DNA of 64,000 nt. Origin: Pelosinus baikalensis (GTDB lineage: Bacteria > Bacillota > Negativicutes > DSM-13327). The notes beneath the pieces are model-generated. The model made no database searches. It saw only the letters and a program-made list of their open reading frames with translations, and was not told where the DNA came from. How positions within the stretch are numbered: the first letter of the stretch is position 1; each line of letters starts with the position of its first letter. This document shows positions 8,782 through 17,816 of this stretch, piece by piece. Both the position numbers and the translations under genes were made by a program. The stretch is taken from NCBI RefSeq assembly GCF_020819555.1, contig NZ_JAJHJB010000010.1, forward strand, positions 62,001 through 126,000. Direction: 5' to 3'.

Positions 8782-9321
8782 ATGAATTGGCAAAAATACA
8801 ACTGGTCAATTATTATCATCTGTGTCCTATTCACCTTCGCTGCTGCCAGCAGCAGCTATTATTTTTGGCAACAGCACACAATGACGAAACCATTAACATT
8901 GGCCATAGAAGAAATTGAAGGTGTGGAATCTGTAACCTTAAACAACCAAGACAAAGCTCAAACCGTTTTAGAAATTCATGTGACCCTTAGCAATATCAAT
9001 AATCTGCAAACAACTTACGAGAGTATCAATCACACCATTAAGACAAACATCGGGACCAAACGATATAAACTCATCCTTCATGACCATAAGACCCCCGCCT
9101 TGGAGGAGTTTTATTATTCCATTCATCATCAAATTTTTGAAGGGCTCGCCACAGGAAACTTTAGCACCATGTATAACAGCATTCAAGAAAAGGCCATTGC
9201 TGCTGATATAAAAGTACAAGTATATATAGATACTAATTATCTATATCTTCAGCTCACCACTGCAACGGGGAATCTCTATCAGGTAATCCCCAGACAATTA
9301 GATGACAAAGAGGTGAGATAA
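8782..9321 (+). CDS. Unknown membrane-anchored protein paired with a short FtsH-like protease
   Basis: I do not recognise this family. The 179-aa product has one N-terminal hydrophobic segment (about residues 9-29) and then about 145 residues of mixed, soluble-looking sequence that would lie outside the membrane. The start is ATG 8782 with GAGAGGGG 7 bases upstream; an upstream TTG (8752) has no such site. Its stop codon directly abuts the ATG of the next gene, with that gene's ribosome site (AGGTGAGA) inside its last codons. The two are therefore tightly coupled. Canonical FtsH carries an extracytoplasmic domain between two helices that the next protein largely lacks. I infer, without homology evidence, that this protein may supply an equivalent outside domain or act as a regulator. 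Confidence 0.7.
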   Translation: MNWQKYNWSIIIICVLFTFAAASSSYYFWQQHTMTKPLTLAIEEIEGVESVTLNNQDKAQTVLEIHVTLSNINNLQTTYESINHTIKTNIGTKRYKLILHDHKTPALEEFYYSIHHQIFEGLATGNFSTMYNSIQEKAIAADIKVQVYIDTNYLYLQLTTATGNLYQVIPRQLDDKEVR

Positions 9322-10800
9322 ATGTATTTAACAGAGTTGTGTATAGGTACAGTCGCAGGCCTTCTCCTTTTTATGCTTTGGCAGGGATTTGATGGTATCC
9401 TAGTATTTTTTGTTGCAACACTCATCATTACTGGGATCTACTTTTATTATGCTAACGTTACAAAGAGGTCCTTTGCTGTGAATAAGAAGGGACTATCTGC
9501 CTCTTCCCTCATCCAATTTGATGACATTGGCGGCCAAGAAGTGGCAAAGCAAGAATTACGAGAAGCCGTAGAATTTATAAAAGATTCAACTCGTCTTAGC
9601 CATCTAGGCATCCGTCCACTAAAGGGCGTTTTATTAAATGGTCCACCAGGAACGGGGAAAACCCTTTTAGCAAAGGCAGCAGCTCAATTTACAGATTCCG
9701 TTTTCCTTTCGGCTAGTGGCTCAGAATTCGTAGAAATGTATGTCGGGGTTGGTGCACAGCGTGTACGTCAATTGTTCCAATCTGCCAAATCCCTCGCCAA
9801 GCAGCAACGTAAAGATAGTGCAATTCTTTTCATTGATGAATTAGATATTCTGGGAGGAAAACGGGGCCAGAATGCAGGTAATACAGAATATGACCAAACC
9901 CTAAATGAACTTTTGGTACAAATGGATGGTCTCTCTTTTGATGACAGCGTTAAGATATTAATTATTGGCGCTACCAATCGCATCGACATCCTTGATTCAG
10001 CCTTACTGCGCCCAGGACGTTTCGATAGACATGTAAAAGTAGAACTGCCTGATAAAAAAGGACGTTTGCATATCCTTAGCCTGCATACTAAAAATAAACC
10101 ATTAGCAGCAGATGTCTCATTAGAAACACTTGCCGCAAATACCTTTGGCTTTTCAGGAGCCCATTTAGAAAGCTTAACCAATGAAGCAGCAATTCTGGCT
10201 CTGCGTGAAGAAAAGGTAACCATCACATCTAAGCACTTTCAAAGTGCGATTGATAAAGTAATCATGGGTGAAAAATTAGATAGAAGACCGAACACACTGG
10301 AGAAACAACGTATTGCTATCCATGAAGCAGGACATGCATTAGTAAGTGAAATCACACGACCTGGTTCTGTGGCAACAATTAACATTGCTTCTCGCAGTAA
10401 TGCCTTAGGTTATGTAAGACAAACAACATTAGATGATACGTATTTATATACATTGGATGTCATTAAAAATAAAATTGCAGTAGCACTTGCTGGAGCCATC
10501 GCTGAAGAAATAAACTTAGGCAATCGTAGTACAGGTGCATCCAATGACTTTAAGCAGGCAATCGACTTAGCAAAAGAGATTATTCATAATGGTATGTCAA
10601 CATTAGGCATCATATCCTTAGAAGATCTTACAAAGGATCTTTTACATGCTACTATAACATCCATTATAAAGGAAACGGAGCAGTATGTTTATACCATTCT
10701 CTCTACTCGTCAAGCCACTCTACAAGCGGCAGTCGCCTTATTGTTAGAAAAAGAATGCCTGGATGGTGATGAATTCAGAGTATTATTAAAAACATTTTAA
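9322..10800 (+). CDS. Short FtsH-like AAA+ zinc metalloprotease
   Basis: This is a membrane-bound ATP-dependent metalloprotease of the FtsH family (M41). In 492 aa it has two hydrophobic stretches near the N-terminus (about 5-20 and 26-43) separated by only a few residues. The AAA module follows, with Walker A GPPGTGKT (107-114), Walker B ILFIDELD and the second region of homology ATNRIDILDSALLRPGRFDR. The peptidase domain has the zinc site HEAGH (334-338), and an acidic third ligand is likely in GASNDFKQA. Normal FtsH is 600 residues or more and has an extracytoplasmic domain between its two helices, which is essentially absent here. It is not the usual housekeeping ftsH locus (no tilS/hpt neighbours). 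The preceding gene abuts it and is probably part of the same complex. Confidence 0.88.
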   Translation: MYLTELCIGTVAGLLLFMLWQGFDGILVFFVATLIITGIYFYYANVTKRSFAVNKKGLSASSLIQFDDIGGQEVAKQELREAVEFIKDSTRLSHLGIRPLKGVLLNGPPGTGKTLLAKAAAQFTDSVFLSASGSEFVEMYVGVGAQRVRQLFQSAKSLAKQQRKDSAILFIDELDILGGKRGQNAGNTEYDQTLNELLVQMDGLSFDDSVKILIIGATNRIDILDSALLRPGRFDRHVKVELPDKKGRLHILSLHTKNKPLAADVSLETLAANTFGFSGAHLESLTNEAAILALREEKVTITSKHFQSAIDKVIMGEKLDRRPNTLEKQRIAIHEAGHALVSEITRPGSVATINIASRSNALGYVRQTTLDDTYLYTLDVIKNKIAVALAGAIAEEINLGNRSTGASNDFKQAIDLAKEIIHNGMSTLGIISLEDLTKDLLHATITSIIKETEQYVYTILSTRQATLQAAVALLLEKECLDGDEFRVLLKTF

Positions 10801-10807
10801 TTTTTAA

Positions 10808-10847
10808 TAGCAAGATAGCCTTCTTTATGTAGAAGGCTATCTTGCTA
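10808..10847. other. Long perfect hairpin between convergent genes
   Basis: A 17-bp perfect inverted repeat (10808-10824 with 10831-10847, TAGCAAGATAGCCTTCT and its complement) lies between the FtsH-like gene and the convergent DUF378 gene. It lacks a T-run on either 3' side, so it may be a weak bidirectional terminator or an mRNA 3'-end protector. Confidence 0.55.
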
Positions 10848-10859
10848 ACCTGCAATATC

Positions 10860-11054
10860 TTATGCTGACCTTCTACCTCTATTTAGAAAACTGATGGACC
10901 AGATGCCTGATAAGCCCACTAATACATAGATAATACGACTTAAGAAAGAAGTTTGCCCGCCAAAAATCGTGGCTACTAAATCGAATTTAAATAGCCCCAC
11001 TAAAAGCCAATTTAGAGCCCCTACAATGACCAGTATTAAAGCAATTCTATCCAT
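10860..11054 (-). CDS. DUF378 family small membrane protein (YuzA-like)
   Basis: This 64-residue protein has two predicted membrane helices (about 4-22 and 38-56). The pattern ALILVIVGALNWLLVGLF is characteristic of the DUF378/YuzA family of unknown function. It lies 21 bases after lonB on the same strand and could be co-transcribed. No catalytic residues are evident. The C-terminus is short and basic (NRGRRSA). Confidence 0.85.
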   Translation of the reverse strand: MDRIALILVIVGALNWLLVGLFKFDLVATIFGGQTSFLSRIIYVLVGLSGIWSISFLNRGRRSA

Positions 11055-11075
11055 AACCTTACCACCTTTATAAAC

Positions 11076-12752
11076 TTAAATTTCCATACCTGCTGCTGCT
11101 AAAATTTCAGACTGAGGTATTATATTATCTTTGTGGAGTCTATCGACTGTTTTCATTAAAGCATGTTCGATAGCTTCTTCAAGGGATTCAATTGCAATGA
11201 CTTGAACAGATAAACCCTGATAGGACTCTTGCCAATTGTCTTTTGGTATCAATACCCGGCACGCTCCAGCTTGCTCCGCTGCATAGATCTTGGCACTTAC
11301 TCCACCTACGGGGCGAATTAAACCGCGAATGGAAAGTTCTCCTGTCATAGCTATTTTGTTATCAACGGGAATCCCCTTAATGGCAGAATAGATTGCAACT
11401 GCCATTGTCACTCCTGCTGAAGGACCATCCACAGGACCTCCACCTGGAAAATTCACATGGATATCATAGCTATGTATATCCATTTTAAAACAATTGGAAA
11501 GTACAGTCATAACATTTTCCAAAGAACATTTCGCCATGCTTTTACGGCGTATGGTACGACCTGGCACATCTAATTCTTCTTCATCAACCACGCCAGTTAT
11601 GGTAAGTTTCCCAGTGCCTGAAACAGCCGTTACCTCAATTTCCGTAATTGCCCCTATATCAGCTCCATGTACTGCCAATCCATTGACGAAGCCAACTTGA
11701 GGGGCATCAGGAACTTTCTTTTCCGGTCGTCTGCTATAGTGTCCAAAATTTATGACCCATTCTACATCTTTACAAGTGATGGACTGCCTAGACTCATTAA
11801 TCGCAACGCTTGCAGCAATTTGCACAATATTAACACCATCACGACCATTGGTAGAGTATTGTTTAATCACTTCAACGGCTTTGTCCTCAATCGGAAAATT
11901 AAGTTTTTTAGCAGCATTATACACAATCCTGCTCACTTCATCGGCTAATATGGGACGGAAAAATATTTCTACACATCGCGAACGAATAGCAGGAGGAATA
12001 TCCTGAGGCATACGAGTCGTCGCCCCCACTAAACGAAAATCAGCTGGCAAACCATTCTGGAAGATATCATGGATGTGACTTGGAATATTGGTATCCTCAC
12101 TATTGTAATAGGAGCTCTCTAAAAACACTTTACGATCCTCTAATACTTTTAGCAGCTTGTTCATTTGTATATGATGCAACTCACCAATTTCATCAATAAA
12201 TAACAATCCACCATGAGCCTTCGTTACCGCTCCAGCTTTTGGCTGAGGAATGCCAGCCACCCCTAAAGGACCTGCTCCTTGGTAAATGGGGTCATGCACT
12301 GTACCAATTAAAGGGTCTGCAATTCCACGTTCATCAAAACGAGCTGTCGTAGCATCCATTTCAATAAACTTTGCATTCGATGAGAAAGGCGATAAACTAT
12401 TGCGCTTAGCCTCTTCTAGTATCAGCCTTGCTGCTGCTGTCTTACCAACCCCTGGCGGTCCATACACTAACACATGCTGAGGATTAGGTCCGCATAAAGC
12501 TGCTCTTAATGCTTTTAAACCGTCTTCTTGCCCAACAATTTCAGCAAAAGTCGTGGGTCGAGTTTTTTCTGATAAAGGTTCCGTTAATGAGATTGATCTT
12601 AGTTTCTGCAATTTGTCAATTTCTTTTTTTGATTCTCGTTCAACTGCTACACGGTTTCCTTGTTGTGATCGCAGTAAATTCCAAAAATACAATCCGATGA
12701 CAACTGCAAAAAAGAATTGTATTACTGTAACAATATTTATCGCATAATCCAC
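11076..12752 (-). CDS. lonB: ATP-dependent protease LonB
   Basis: LonB is a membrane-anchored Lon-type AAA+ protease of spore-forming Firmicutes, acting in the forespore in Bacillus subtilis. The 558-aa protein starts with one membrane helix (about 8-26). An AAA domain follows with Walker A GPPGVGKT (98-105) and Walker B LLFIDEIGEL. The C-terminal protease domain has the catalytic serine in VDGPSAGVTM and the lysine in GGVSAKIYAA. The LonA-type N-terminal domain is absent, as expected. GTG 12752 follows GGAGG at a distance of about 11 bases. It lies between clpX and lon, the standard tig-clp-lonB-lon neighbourhood, and supports the organism being a spore former. Confidence 0.96.
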   Translation of the reverse strand: MDYAINIVTVIQFFFAVVIGLYFWNLLRSQQGNRVAVERESKKEIDKLQKLRSISLTEPLSEKTRPTTFAEIVGQEDGLKALRAALCGPNPQHVLVYGPPGVGKTAAARLILEEAKRNSLSPFSSNAKFIEMDATTARFDERGIADPLIGTVHDPIYQGAGPLGVAGIPQPKAGAVTKAHGGLLFIDEIGELHHIQMNKLLKVLEDRKVFLESSYYNSEDTNIPSHIHDIFQNGLPADFRLVGATTRMPQDIPPAIRSRCVEIFFRPILADEVSRIVYNAAKKLNFPIEDKAVEVIKQYSTNGRDGVNIVQIAASVAINESRQSITCKDVEWVINFGHYSRRPEKKVPDAPQVGFVNGLAVHGADIGAITEIEVTAVSGTGKLTITGVVDEEELDVPGRTIRRKSMAKCSLENVMTVLSNCFKMDIHSYDIHVNFPGGGPVDGPSAGVTMAVAIYSAIKGIPVDNKIAMTGELSIRGLIRPVGGVSAKIYAAEQAGACRVLIPKDNWQESYQGLSVQVIAIESLEEAIEHALMKTVDRLHKDNIIPQSEILAAAGMEI

Positions 12753-12834
12753 TGATCCAAAACCTCCTCCCCAACAATTCTGATTCTGAATTTAGTATAG
12801 GCAAACAACTTGATTTTATCCTGTAAAAAACAGT

Positions 12835-12867
12835 AAATAAAAAAGGAGAGACAATGTCTCTCCTTTT
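12835..12867 (-). terminator. Terminator after clpX
   Basis: The near-perfect inverted repeat AAAAGGAGAGACA / TGTCTCTCCTTTT (12841-12867) is followed on the minus strand by TTTTATT. It ends the clpP-clpX transcript before lonB. Confidence 0.8.
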
Positions 12868-12880
12868 CCATTAGTCGTCT

Positions 12881-14143
12881 TCATGCCGACTCTTCTTTTT
12901 TCTTAGATTTACGATCAACTGTAACTAATATAGGCTCTTCTTTACTTAAGACCACTTCTTTTGTTACAGTACATTTTGCTACATCTGCACGAGATGGTAC
13001 TTCGTACATCACATTGCACATAATGCCTTCAATAATCGCTCTAAGCCCCCGTGCTCCTGTATTGCGCTTCAACGCTTCTTTAGCGATGGCATCTAATGCA
13101 TCTTCTTTAAATTCAAGTTGCACATTATCAATCTCTAAGAATTTTTGATATTGCTTTACTAGAGCATTTTTAGGCTCTAACAGTATGCGTACCAAAGCTT
13201 GTTCGTCTAGAGCATCTAAAGTTACCACTACTGGTAAACGACCGACAAACTCTGGAATAAGACCAAACTTTAAAAGATCTTCCGGCAGAATTTGTTGTAA
13301 CAAATCGCCAATATTCTTTTTACCTTTACTTCTGACTTCAGCACCAAAACCCATGTTCTTCTTGCCTGTACGAGCGCTGATCAATTTATCAATACCATCA
13401 AACGCACCACCGCAAATAAACAGGATATTGGTTGTATCAATTTGAATAAACTCTTGATGAGGATGCTTGCGTCCTCCCTGAGGGGGCACACTCGCTACAG
13501 TACCTTCAAGAATTTTTAGAAGTGCCTGCTGCACACCTTCCCCAGATACATCACGAGTAATTGACGGATTCTCCGATTTACGGGCAATTTTGTCAATTTC
13601 ATCAATGTAGACAATGCCTTTTTCTGCTTTCTCCACATCATAATCAGCCGCTTGGATGAGTTTTAGCAAGATATTTTCCACATCTTCTCCAACATATCCA
13701 GCCTCTGTAAGTGATGTTGCATCGGCAATAGCAAAAGGTACATTTAGCAGTTTGGCTAATGTCTGGGCCAGCAGCGTTTTACCACTACCAGTTGGTCCAA
13801 GCATTACAATGTTGGACTTTTGTAATTCCACATCGTCCATTTTACTGCCAAAATTAACACGCTTATAATGGTTATACACCGCTACAGCCAATGTTTTTTT
13901 AGCAGCATCCTGACCAATTACATATTGATCAAGAATATCTTTTATTTCTTTAGGCTTTGGAACATCACGAAGCTCGATATCAATCTCTCCGCTTAGTTCT
14001 TCCTCAATAATCTCATTACACAGCTCAATACATTCATCACAAATGTATACACCAGGACCAGCTACCAGTTTTTTAACTTGTTCCTGCAACTTACCGCAAA
14101 AAGAACATTTGAGTTGACCTTTGTCATCCCCAAATTTTAACAT
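12881..14143 (-). CDS. clpX: ATP-dependent Clp protease ATP-binding subunit ClpX
   Basis: ClpX is the hexameric AAA+ unfoldase that feeds substrates to ClpP. The 420-aa protein has the N-terminal C4 zinc finger (C13, C16, C35, C38) that recognises substrates and adaptors, Walker A GPTGSGKT, Walker B IVYIDEIDKI, the pore loop GYVGED and the ClpP-binding IGF-like loop (NMGFGAE region). Length and motifs are normal. It is 14 bases downstream of clpP, so the two are co-transcribed, and it ends at its own terminator. Confidence 0.98.
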   Translation of the reverse strand: MLKFGDDKGQLKCSFCGKLQEQVKKLVAGPGVYICDECIELCNEIIEEELSGEIDIELRDVPKPKEIKDILDQYVIGQDAAKKTLAVAVYNHYKRVNFGSKMDDVELQKSNIVMLGPTGSGKTLLAQTLAKLLNVPFAIADATSLTEAGYVGEDVENILLKLIQAADYDVEKAEKGIVYIDEIDKIARKSENPSITRDVSGEGVQQALLKILEGTVASVPPQGGRKHPHQEFIQIDTTNILFICGGAFDGIDKLISARTGKKNMGFGAEVRSKGKKNIGDLLQQILPEDLLKFGLIPEFVGRLPVVVTLDALDEQALVRILLEPKNALVKQYQKFLEIDNVQLEFKEDALDAIAKEALKRNTGARGLRAIIEGIMCNVMYEVPSRADVAKCTVTKEVVLSKEEPILVTVDRKSKKKEESA

Positions 14144-14157
14144 ACTATATCACCTCT

Positions 14158-14763
14158 TTATTTGGGACTTTCATGACGTTTTTCTCCACGGACAACTACA
14201 GCATCAATCAGACCGTATTCCTTAGCCTGTTCTGCAGACATAAAGAAATCACGTTCTGTATCATGCTCAATTTTATCTTTTGTCTGTCCAGTGTGTTGAA
14301 TAAGAATCCCGTTAAGAAGTTCCCTAAGTCGCAATATTTCTCTAGCATGAATTTCGATATCGGTAGCCTGCCCTTGGGTTCCACCCAAAGGTTGATGAAT
14401 CATGATACGGGCATACGGAAGTGCATAACGCTTTCCTTTTGCACCTGCAGTAAGCAATAGAGCTCCCATACTTGCCGCTGAACCAAGGCAAATGGTAGAA
14501 ACGTCTGGTTTAATATACTGCATGGTATCATAGATAGCCAATCCAGCTGTCACTACACCACCTGGACTGTTAATGTACACATGAATGTCCTTCTCAGGAT
14601 CTTCCGATTCCAAAAACAGTAATTGGGCAATGACAAGATTTGCTACATTATCATCAATGGGACCACCAATAAAGATAATTCGATCTTTTAGGAGTCTGGA
14701 AAAAATATCATAGGACCGTTCCCCACGACTTGATTGCTCTACTACTATTGGTACAAAATTCAT
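14158..14763 (-). CDS. clpP: ATP-dependent Clp protease proteolytic subunit ClpP
   Basis: This is the serine peptidase that forms the tetradecameric chamber used with ClpX. The 201-aa sequence shows the catalytic triad Ser98 (GSAASMG), His123 (IMIHQPLGG) and Asp172 (ERDFFM). The short N-terminal propeptide-like stretch ahead of SSRGERSYDIFSRLL is usual. It is located between tig and clpX on the same strand, 31 bases after tig. The tig-clpP-clpX order is classical for bacteria. Confidence 0.98.
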   Translation of the reverse strand: MNFVPIVVEQSSRGERSYDIFSRLLKDRIIFIGGPIDDNVANLVIAQLLFLESEDPEKDIHVYINSPGGVVTAGLAIYDTMQYIKPDVSTICLGSAASMGALLLTAGAKGKRYALPYARIMIHQPLGGTQGQATDIEIHAREILRLRELLNGILIQHTGQTKDKIEHDTERDFFMSAEQAKEYGLIDAVVVRGEKRHESPK

Positions 14764-14794
14764 AGCATAACACCTCTATTGATTTATTATTCTA

Positions 14795-16084
14795 TTACTC
14801 TTTTTCTACACTGTCAATAATCAGTTGAGCTGCTTTTTTACGTAATATGGAATCAAATACAGTAGACATTTTTCCTTGTCCGTTGATAATCGCTTTTACA
14901 TCTTCGATTTCAGCGCCGTATCCTTTAGCAATCGTAGCAATTTCAGCATCAACTTCTTCAGTACTTACTTCTAGTGCTTCAGCTTTTACAACAGCTTCCA
15001 GCAGTAAATCAGTTTTAACATTCGCTACAGCTGATTCATGATAGTTTTGACGTAATGCTGTTATGTCCGTGTTCATGTATTTCATATAGTCATCAAGCTT
15101 CATTCCGCGACTTTCTAAATTGGCACCTAAATCTTCGATCATTTTTGAAATACGGTCTTCCACCATAACGTCTGGAATCTCCACTGTGGCATTTTCCACA
15201 GCTTGCTTAATAGCTTCATTACGGAAATCACGATCTGCTTTTTCACTAGCAGCCTTTTCTAATTTATTCTTAATGTCAGCCTTTAATTCCTCTACCGTAT
15301 TAAAATCGCTTACATCTTTAACAAATTCATCATCCAATGCTGGCAGTTCTTTGCGTTTTACATCGTGAACTTTTACTTTAAATACAGCTTCTTTGCCTGC
15401 CAAATCAGCAGCGTGATACTCCGCAGGGAAGGTTACATTTACATCAATTTCAGAACCGGCTTTTGCACCAATTACTTGTTCTTCAAAGCCAGGGATGAAC
15501 GTGTTTGAACCAATTTGCAACGGATAGGCTTTGCCATCTCCGCCAGGGAAAGCTACACCATCTACAAATCCTTCAAAATCAATAATAGCAAAATCACCAT
15601 CTTCAATAACTGCATCTTCTGCTACTACCATTTTGGCATGACTATTACGCATCGTTTCCACTTCTGCGTTGATTTTTTCTTCTGTAACTTCTTCTACTGC
15701 TGCAGCAATCTTCAATCCTTTATATTGTCCCAAAGCAATTTCTGGTTTTGCCACTACAGTAGCTTTAAAGAGTAAATCTTTATCTTCCGCTAAGGTAACA
15801 ACATCAATATGAGGGCGGCTTACTGGTTCAATTTTATTATCTTCAAGAGCTTGAGCATACGCAGGGCTAGCCATGATTTCAAAAGCTTCATCCAATAGTG
15901 CTTCTTTACCAATATGCATTTCTAAAATGCGACGAGGTGTTTTTCCTTTACGGAACCCCGGAATATTTACTTTATTAGATAATTTACGATATGCCTTTTC
16001 AACTGCTTTTGCTACTTCTACTTGAGGCACTTCAATTTCAAAGACCACTTTATGATTGTCTATTTTCTCCATTGTTGCTTTCAT
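14795..16084 (-). CDS. tig: Trigger factor (ribosome-associated chaperone)
   Basis: Trigger factor binds nascent chains at the ribosomal exit tunnel and has peptidyl-prolyl isomerase activity. The 429-aa product has the ribosome-binding domain with the signature GFRKGKTPR (about residues 45-53). A FKBP-type isomerase domain (about 155-245, beginning DGDFAIIDFEGFVDG) and the long helical C-terminal chaperone domain follow. I place the start at ATG 16084 because GGGAGGA lies 11 bases upstream (16096-16102). The frame is open for 26 further codons upstream, but these lack family similarity. It heads the tig-clpP-clpX cluster. Confidence 0.96.
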   Translation of the reverse strand: MKATMEKIDNHKVVFEIEVPQVEVAKAVEKAYRKLSNKVNIPGFRKGKTPRRILEMHIGKEALLDEAFEIMASPAYAQALEDNKIEPVSRPHIDVVTLAEDKDLLFKATVVAKPEIALGQYKGLKIAAAVEEVTEEKINAEVETMRNSHAKMVVAEDAVIEDGDFAIIDFEGFVDGVAFPGGDGKAYPLQIGSNTFIPGFEEQVIGAKAGSEIDVNVTFPAEYHAADLAGKEAVFKVKVHDVKRKELPALDDEFVKDVSDFNTVEELKADIKNKLEKAASEKADRDFRNEAIKQAVENATVEIPDVMVEDRISKMIEDLGANLESRGMKLDDYMKYMNTDITALRQNYHESAVANVKTDLLLEAVVKAEALEVSTEEVDAEIATIAKGYGAEIEDVKAIINGQGKMSTVFDSILRKKAAQLIIDSVEKE

Positions 16085-16273
16085 TTCGTATTGTATCCTC
16101 CCTATGTAATTAGTTGGCGACATTATGTGTAACGCCAAAAATAGTATTACCATTTTTAACATGTTTTCTATGTTAGTTCAAATAAATTCTTTACTTTAGA
16201 CATAAATCACTACACTTTAGAATGTCATACCCCATATGATACCATAAGTAAATAACAAAAACAAGATATATGC

Positions 16274-16300
16274 AAAAAACCCAGCAATAACTGCCGAGTT
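16274..16300 (-). terminator. Terminator after tRNA-Gly
   Basis: In the minus-strand RNA a 9-bp stem with G-U pairs (AACUCGGCA / UGCUGGGUU) is followed directly by a U-run. It lies 12 bases past the tRNA-Gly 3' end. Confidence 0.8.
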
Positions 16301-16311
16301 CAATATTTCTA

Positions 16312-16386
16312 TGGAGCGGAAGACGAGATTCGAACTCGCGACCCTCGCCTTGGCAAGGCGATGCTCTACCACTGAGCTACTTCCGC
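16312..16386 (-). tRNA. tRNA-Gly (anticodon GCC)
   Basis: The 75-base cloverleaf includes an encoded CCA. The acceptor pairs GCGGAAG with CTTCCGC, the anticodon stem is TCGCC/GGCGA around loop TTGCCAA, and the T arm has GTTCGAATC. Discriminator base T73. Confidence 0.97.
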
Positions 16387-16497
16387 ATATTATATTTTAC
16401 TGTCACCAATAGCCTTATTAATTATATATGTAATTTTATTTTTTGTCAACATGTGATTGTTTTTTATAAGATGATACACACCAAGATACCGTTTTTG

Positions 16498-16506
16498 CAT
16501 ATTATG
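16498..16506 (+). promoter_or_regulatory. Possible mother-cell sigma (SigE/SigK-like) -10 element
   Basis: CATATTATG lies about 33 bases before the radical SAM start codon and resembles the CATAnnnTA-type -10 of mother-cell sigma factors, with an AC-containing sequence roughly 16 bases upstream. This is a weak pattern match and is mentioned mainly because a CotF-like gene follows. Confidence 0.25.
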
Positions 16507-16538
16507 TAATAAATCCACCATAAAAGGAGGCTGATCTG

Positions 16539-17771
16539 TTGTATTATAACTTACAAAAACACTGCAAATTAGTGAAAGGTGCTGCTCGTGGTGCAATCTA
16601 CGACTTTAAAACAGGAAAGGTTCATTCCATTAACCAAAGTGCAGCACAACTACTCAGCGCCTGCCAAAGCAACGCCTTGGAGGATCTTTGGGATATGTCA
16701 TCTACTGAAAGCACGCAATACATGAATTTCTTAAATAAGCTAGAACAAAAAGATTTAGGATTTTTTCATGAAACATCTTCTACTTCTTTGCCAGAGCGCT
16801 CCTTACCAGACTGCCCTGCAAAACTTGAGTTTCTGTGGTTAGAACTAACAGCAGCCTGCAACAGCAAGTGTCTACACTGTTACTCAGAAAGTGGCCCTTC
16901 ACGCAAGGAATTGGATCTCGTACCTCATCACCGCTGGCTCTCCCTTATAGAAGAGGCAAAAGCAGCAGGAGCTACTGATATTCAATTTATTGGCGGTGAG
17001 CCATTACTGTACCCTAAGTGGCGTGACCTAGTCATCAAGGCTCATGAAATCGGCTATGAATATATCGAAATCTTTACAAACGCTACATTAGTTGATGATA
17101 GCTGTATCGATTTCTTTAAACAATATAATGTAAATATCGCTACAACCATTTATGCTAATAACGCCTCCGTCCATGACAGCGTAACCTTGCATCCTAATAG
17201 CTTTACGAAAACCATGACTGCCATCAAGAAAATATTAGAAGCTAAGATTCCTTTACGCATTGCTTCTATTATTATGAAAGCCAACGAACACGAAGTACCC
17301 AATATTCTTAAGCTTTATGAAGAATTGGGCATGCCCGATGCGTATCCCGATGTGATTCGCCCCACCGGCAGAGGAGATGATCAACATTTACTTCCAACTA
17401 CTTTTACCAAGCCGCCTATTAAACCGCCCTTTTACACTGACGAAGCTTCTTTTACGGCTTCTCAGACCTACTGCCAATGCCTAGCAGGAAAAATTGCGAT
17501 TACCTCCACAGGTGATGTCATACCTTGCATCTTTGCAAGAAATCAAGTATGCGGCAATATTCTTACGCATTCATTAGCTGATGTACTTACGGATCACCCA
17601 CTACAACAATGCTGGCATACGACCAAAAATCAAATCCAAAAATGTAAGGACTGTGAATATCGCTATGCTTGCACGGATTGTCGCCCGTTAGCCCAAGGCA
17701 ACGATTCCAATAAGTCATGGCTGGCCCCTCCTGCTGCCTGTTCCTATAATCCTTATACCGGTGAGTGGTAA
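16539..17771 (+). CDS. Radical SAM/SPASM peptide maturase candidate
   Basis: This is a radical S-adenosylmethionine enzyme with a C-terminal SPASM domain, the architecture of enzymes that crosslink ribosomally made peptides. In 410 aa, residues 1-85 resemble a small peptide-recognition (PqqD/RRE-like) domain, judged from GAIYDFKTGKVHSINQ. The radical SAM cluster is CNSKCLHC (C107, C111, C114), followed by FIGGEPLLYP. The SPASM cysteines are C312/C314, C330, C338, C358, then C369-x2-C372-x5-C378-x2-C381 and C401. That is enough for two auxiliary Fe-S clusters. Start TTG 16539 follows AAAGGAGG at 8 bases. The next gene, 45 bases downstream, encodes a Cys-Trp-Pro-Arg repeat peptide and is the obvious substrate candidate. 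The reaction type is unknown. A role in cofactor or enzyme maturation cannot be excluded. Confidence 0.9.
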   Translation: MYYNLQKHCKLVKGAARGAIYDFKTGKVHSINQSAAQLLSACQSNALEDLWDMSSTESTQYMNFLNKLEQKDLGFFHETSSTSLPERSLPDCPAKLEFLWLELTAACNSKCLHCYSESGPSRKELDLVPHHRWLSLIEEAKAAGATDIQFIGGEPLLYPKWRDLVIKAHEIGYEYIEIFTNATLVDDSCIDFFKQYNVNIATTIYANNASVHDSVTLHPNSFTKTMTAIKKILEAKIPLRIASIIMKANEHEVPNILKLYEELGMPDAYPDVIRPTGRGDDQHLLPTTFTKPPIKPPFYTDEASFTASQTYCQCLAGKIAITSTGDVIPCIFARNQVCGNILTHSLADVLTDHPLQQCWHTTKNQIQKCKDCEYRYACTDCRPLAQGNDSNKSWLAPPAACSYNPYTGEW

Positions 17772-17816
17772 CCTCGATATAGCGAGTATCGTTAGACTAA
17801 AAAGGAGGATAAAAAT

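Noticed and set aside
9768..10226. 152-codon minus-strand ORF inside the FtsH-like gene
   Set aside because: It is an antisense shadow of a well-supported coding region, without a ribosome site or family similarity.
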